Positions 33,409 to 34,016 of a stretch of 34,016 nucleotides of DNA are shown in pieces. Source of the stretch: CAZJHX01 sp964545715 (GTDB lineage Bacteria; Myxococcota_A; UBA9042; GCA-2863065). The stretch's first letter is position 1; each line of letters starts with the position of its first letter. The translations under genes were made by a program, and so were the position numbers. Under the pieces are notes generated by a model. It searched no databases. It saw only the letters and a program-made list of their open reading frames with translations, and was not told the DNA's origin. The stretch is from NCBI GenBank assembly GCA_964545715.1, contig CAZJHX010000115.1, forward strand, positions 1-34,016. Direction: 5' to 3'.

Positions 33409-34016
33409 ATGAGCAGCGCTATCGCCATGAACCATGCCCATGCCTATGACGCCGCGCTCATCGAGCCGCTGTGCGAGGCAAAGGTGAATGGGCCCGGGCG
33501 CGATCGCGGCTTCAAGCTCCCTCAGTATGTCGCTGCCGTCCGCGGGATGAGCACCGTCTTCTGCGATGTCGGCACCGGCCCCGCGGTCGTGGTTGTTCAC
33601 GGGCTGGGCGGCCACCGCACGCCCGGGGTGAATGTGGCGCCCCATTTTGCCCGCACGCACCGCGTGATCGCCGTCGACCTCTTCGGTCACGGGGAGTCGG
33701 CCAAGCCGGCGGCCGGGCACAGCGTCAACATGTACGTGGAGCAGGTGCTGGGTCTGCTGGACCTGCTGGGCATCGAGCGCGCGACCATCGTCGGGCACTC
33801 CATGGGCGGCATGGTCGTCACCGCGCTGGCGCTGAGCGCGCCCGATCGCGTGGAGGCGGCGGTCCTGGTGAACCCGGCCGGCCTACAGCCGATGCCGCGC
33901 CCTGTTCGGCTTGCGGGACGCCTGCTGCTTCGCCGCTTGCTGCTGAACCCGATCCTGCCCAAGGTCTGGCAGGGCATCCTGGCCAACGTCTTTTATGAGG
34001 ACAACGAGTACACGCG
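33409..34016 (+). CDS. Alpha/beta hydrolase, 3' end beyond the window
   Basis: 202 codons visible, open to the window end. Translation shows the alpha/beta-hydrolase core: 'VVVVHGLGG' with the HGxG oxyanion motif (64-67), 'VIAVDLFGHGESAKP', and the nucleophile elbow GHSMGG with Ser131, followed by 'APDRVEAAVLVNPAG'. The acid and His of the triad should lie beyond the end. No signal peptide is evident. A GGTGGAA about 8 nt before the ATG is an acceptable ribosome binding site. The family covers esterases, lipases and C-C hydrolases; no specific substrate can be assigned. Confidence 0.88.
   Translation, partial: MSSAIAMNHAHAYDAALIEPLCEAKVNGPGRDRGFKLPQYVAAVRGMSTVFCDVGTGPAVVVVHGLGGHRTPGVNVAPHFARTHRVIAVDLFGHGESAKPAAGHSVNMYVEQVLGLLDLLGIERATIVGHSMGGMVVTALALSAPDRVEAAVLVNPAGLQPMPRPVRLAGRLLLRRLLLNPILPKVWQGILANVFYEDNEYT

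Overview
The window is 34 kb of high-GC DNA (roughly 65-70% by eye) with densely packed genes. It has many lipoproteins, cysteine-rich secreted proteins, Asp/Pro-rich linkers and a giant TPR protein. Together these suggest a Myxococcota or other delta-proteobacterial-type, Gram-negative genome, probably a draft or metagenome assembly because a 10-N gap lies at 4570-4579. The taxon is an inference. I see no rRNA, tRNA, CRISPR array, integrase or transposase.

Layout. 1-319 is a tandem array of 51-bp units, each with two inverted repeats. 348-2367 (minus) holds a patatin-like phospholipase followed by a small cysteine-rich membrane-anchored protein. From 2422, divergently, runs a plus-strand block: LD-carboxypeptidase, an SxxK serine hydrolase, a ~3,600-residue TPR protein, the 16S rRNA methyltransferase RsmI and two small lipoproteins (to 16978). 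Several junctions overlap (GTGA, ATGA), so translational coupling is likely. The first two are probable cell-wall or peptidase enzymes; the TPR giant is probably a scaffold.

16995-19205 is the most unusual part. An enoyl-CoA hydratase-type gene (minus) is separated from its former divergent neighbour, an alpha-2-macroglobulin lipoprotein (19221-24098, plus), by a ~1.5-kb insert of clearly lower GC (about 54% in sampled rows). The insert is bounded by an exact 26-bp direct repeat that is the first 26 nt of the hydratase gene. It carries an SDH-type Clp-fold serine protease gene split by one in-frame TAA, and a translationally coupled 81-residue protein with a near-perfect ribosome binding site. 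No recombinase is visible, so it looks like a small non-autonomous cargo element or island remnant.

24136-27787 encodes more envelope proteins: an OmpA-like lipoprotein, a TlpA-like thioredoxin lipoprotein, a 39-Cys lipoprotein and a MAPEG protein fused to an unknown Cys-containing domain. 27784-30731 (minus) is an apparent operon of three tandem AIM24/TIGR00266 paralogues and an M48 metalloprotease. The rest is a membrane diguanylate cyclase, another large lipoprotein, a LOG-family protein (minus) and an alpha/beta hydrolase cut by the window end. Several plus-strand genes lack a ribosome binding site but have an extended -10-like element ending 6-8 nt before the start codon, suggesting leaderless mRNAs.
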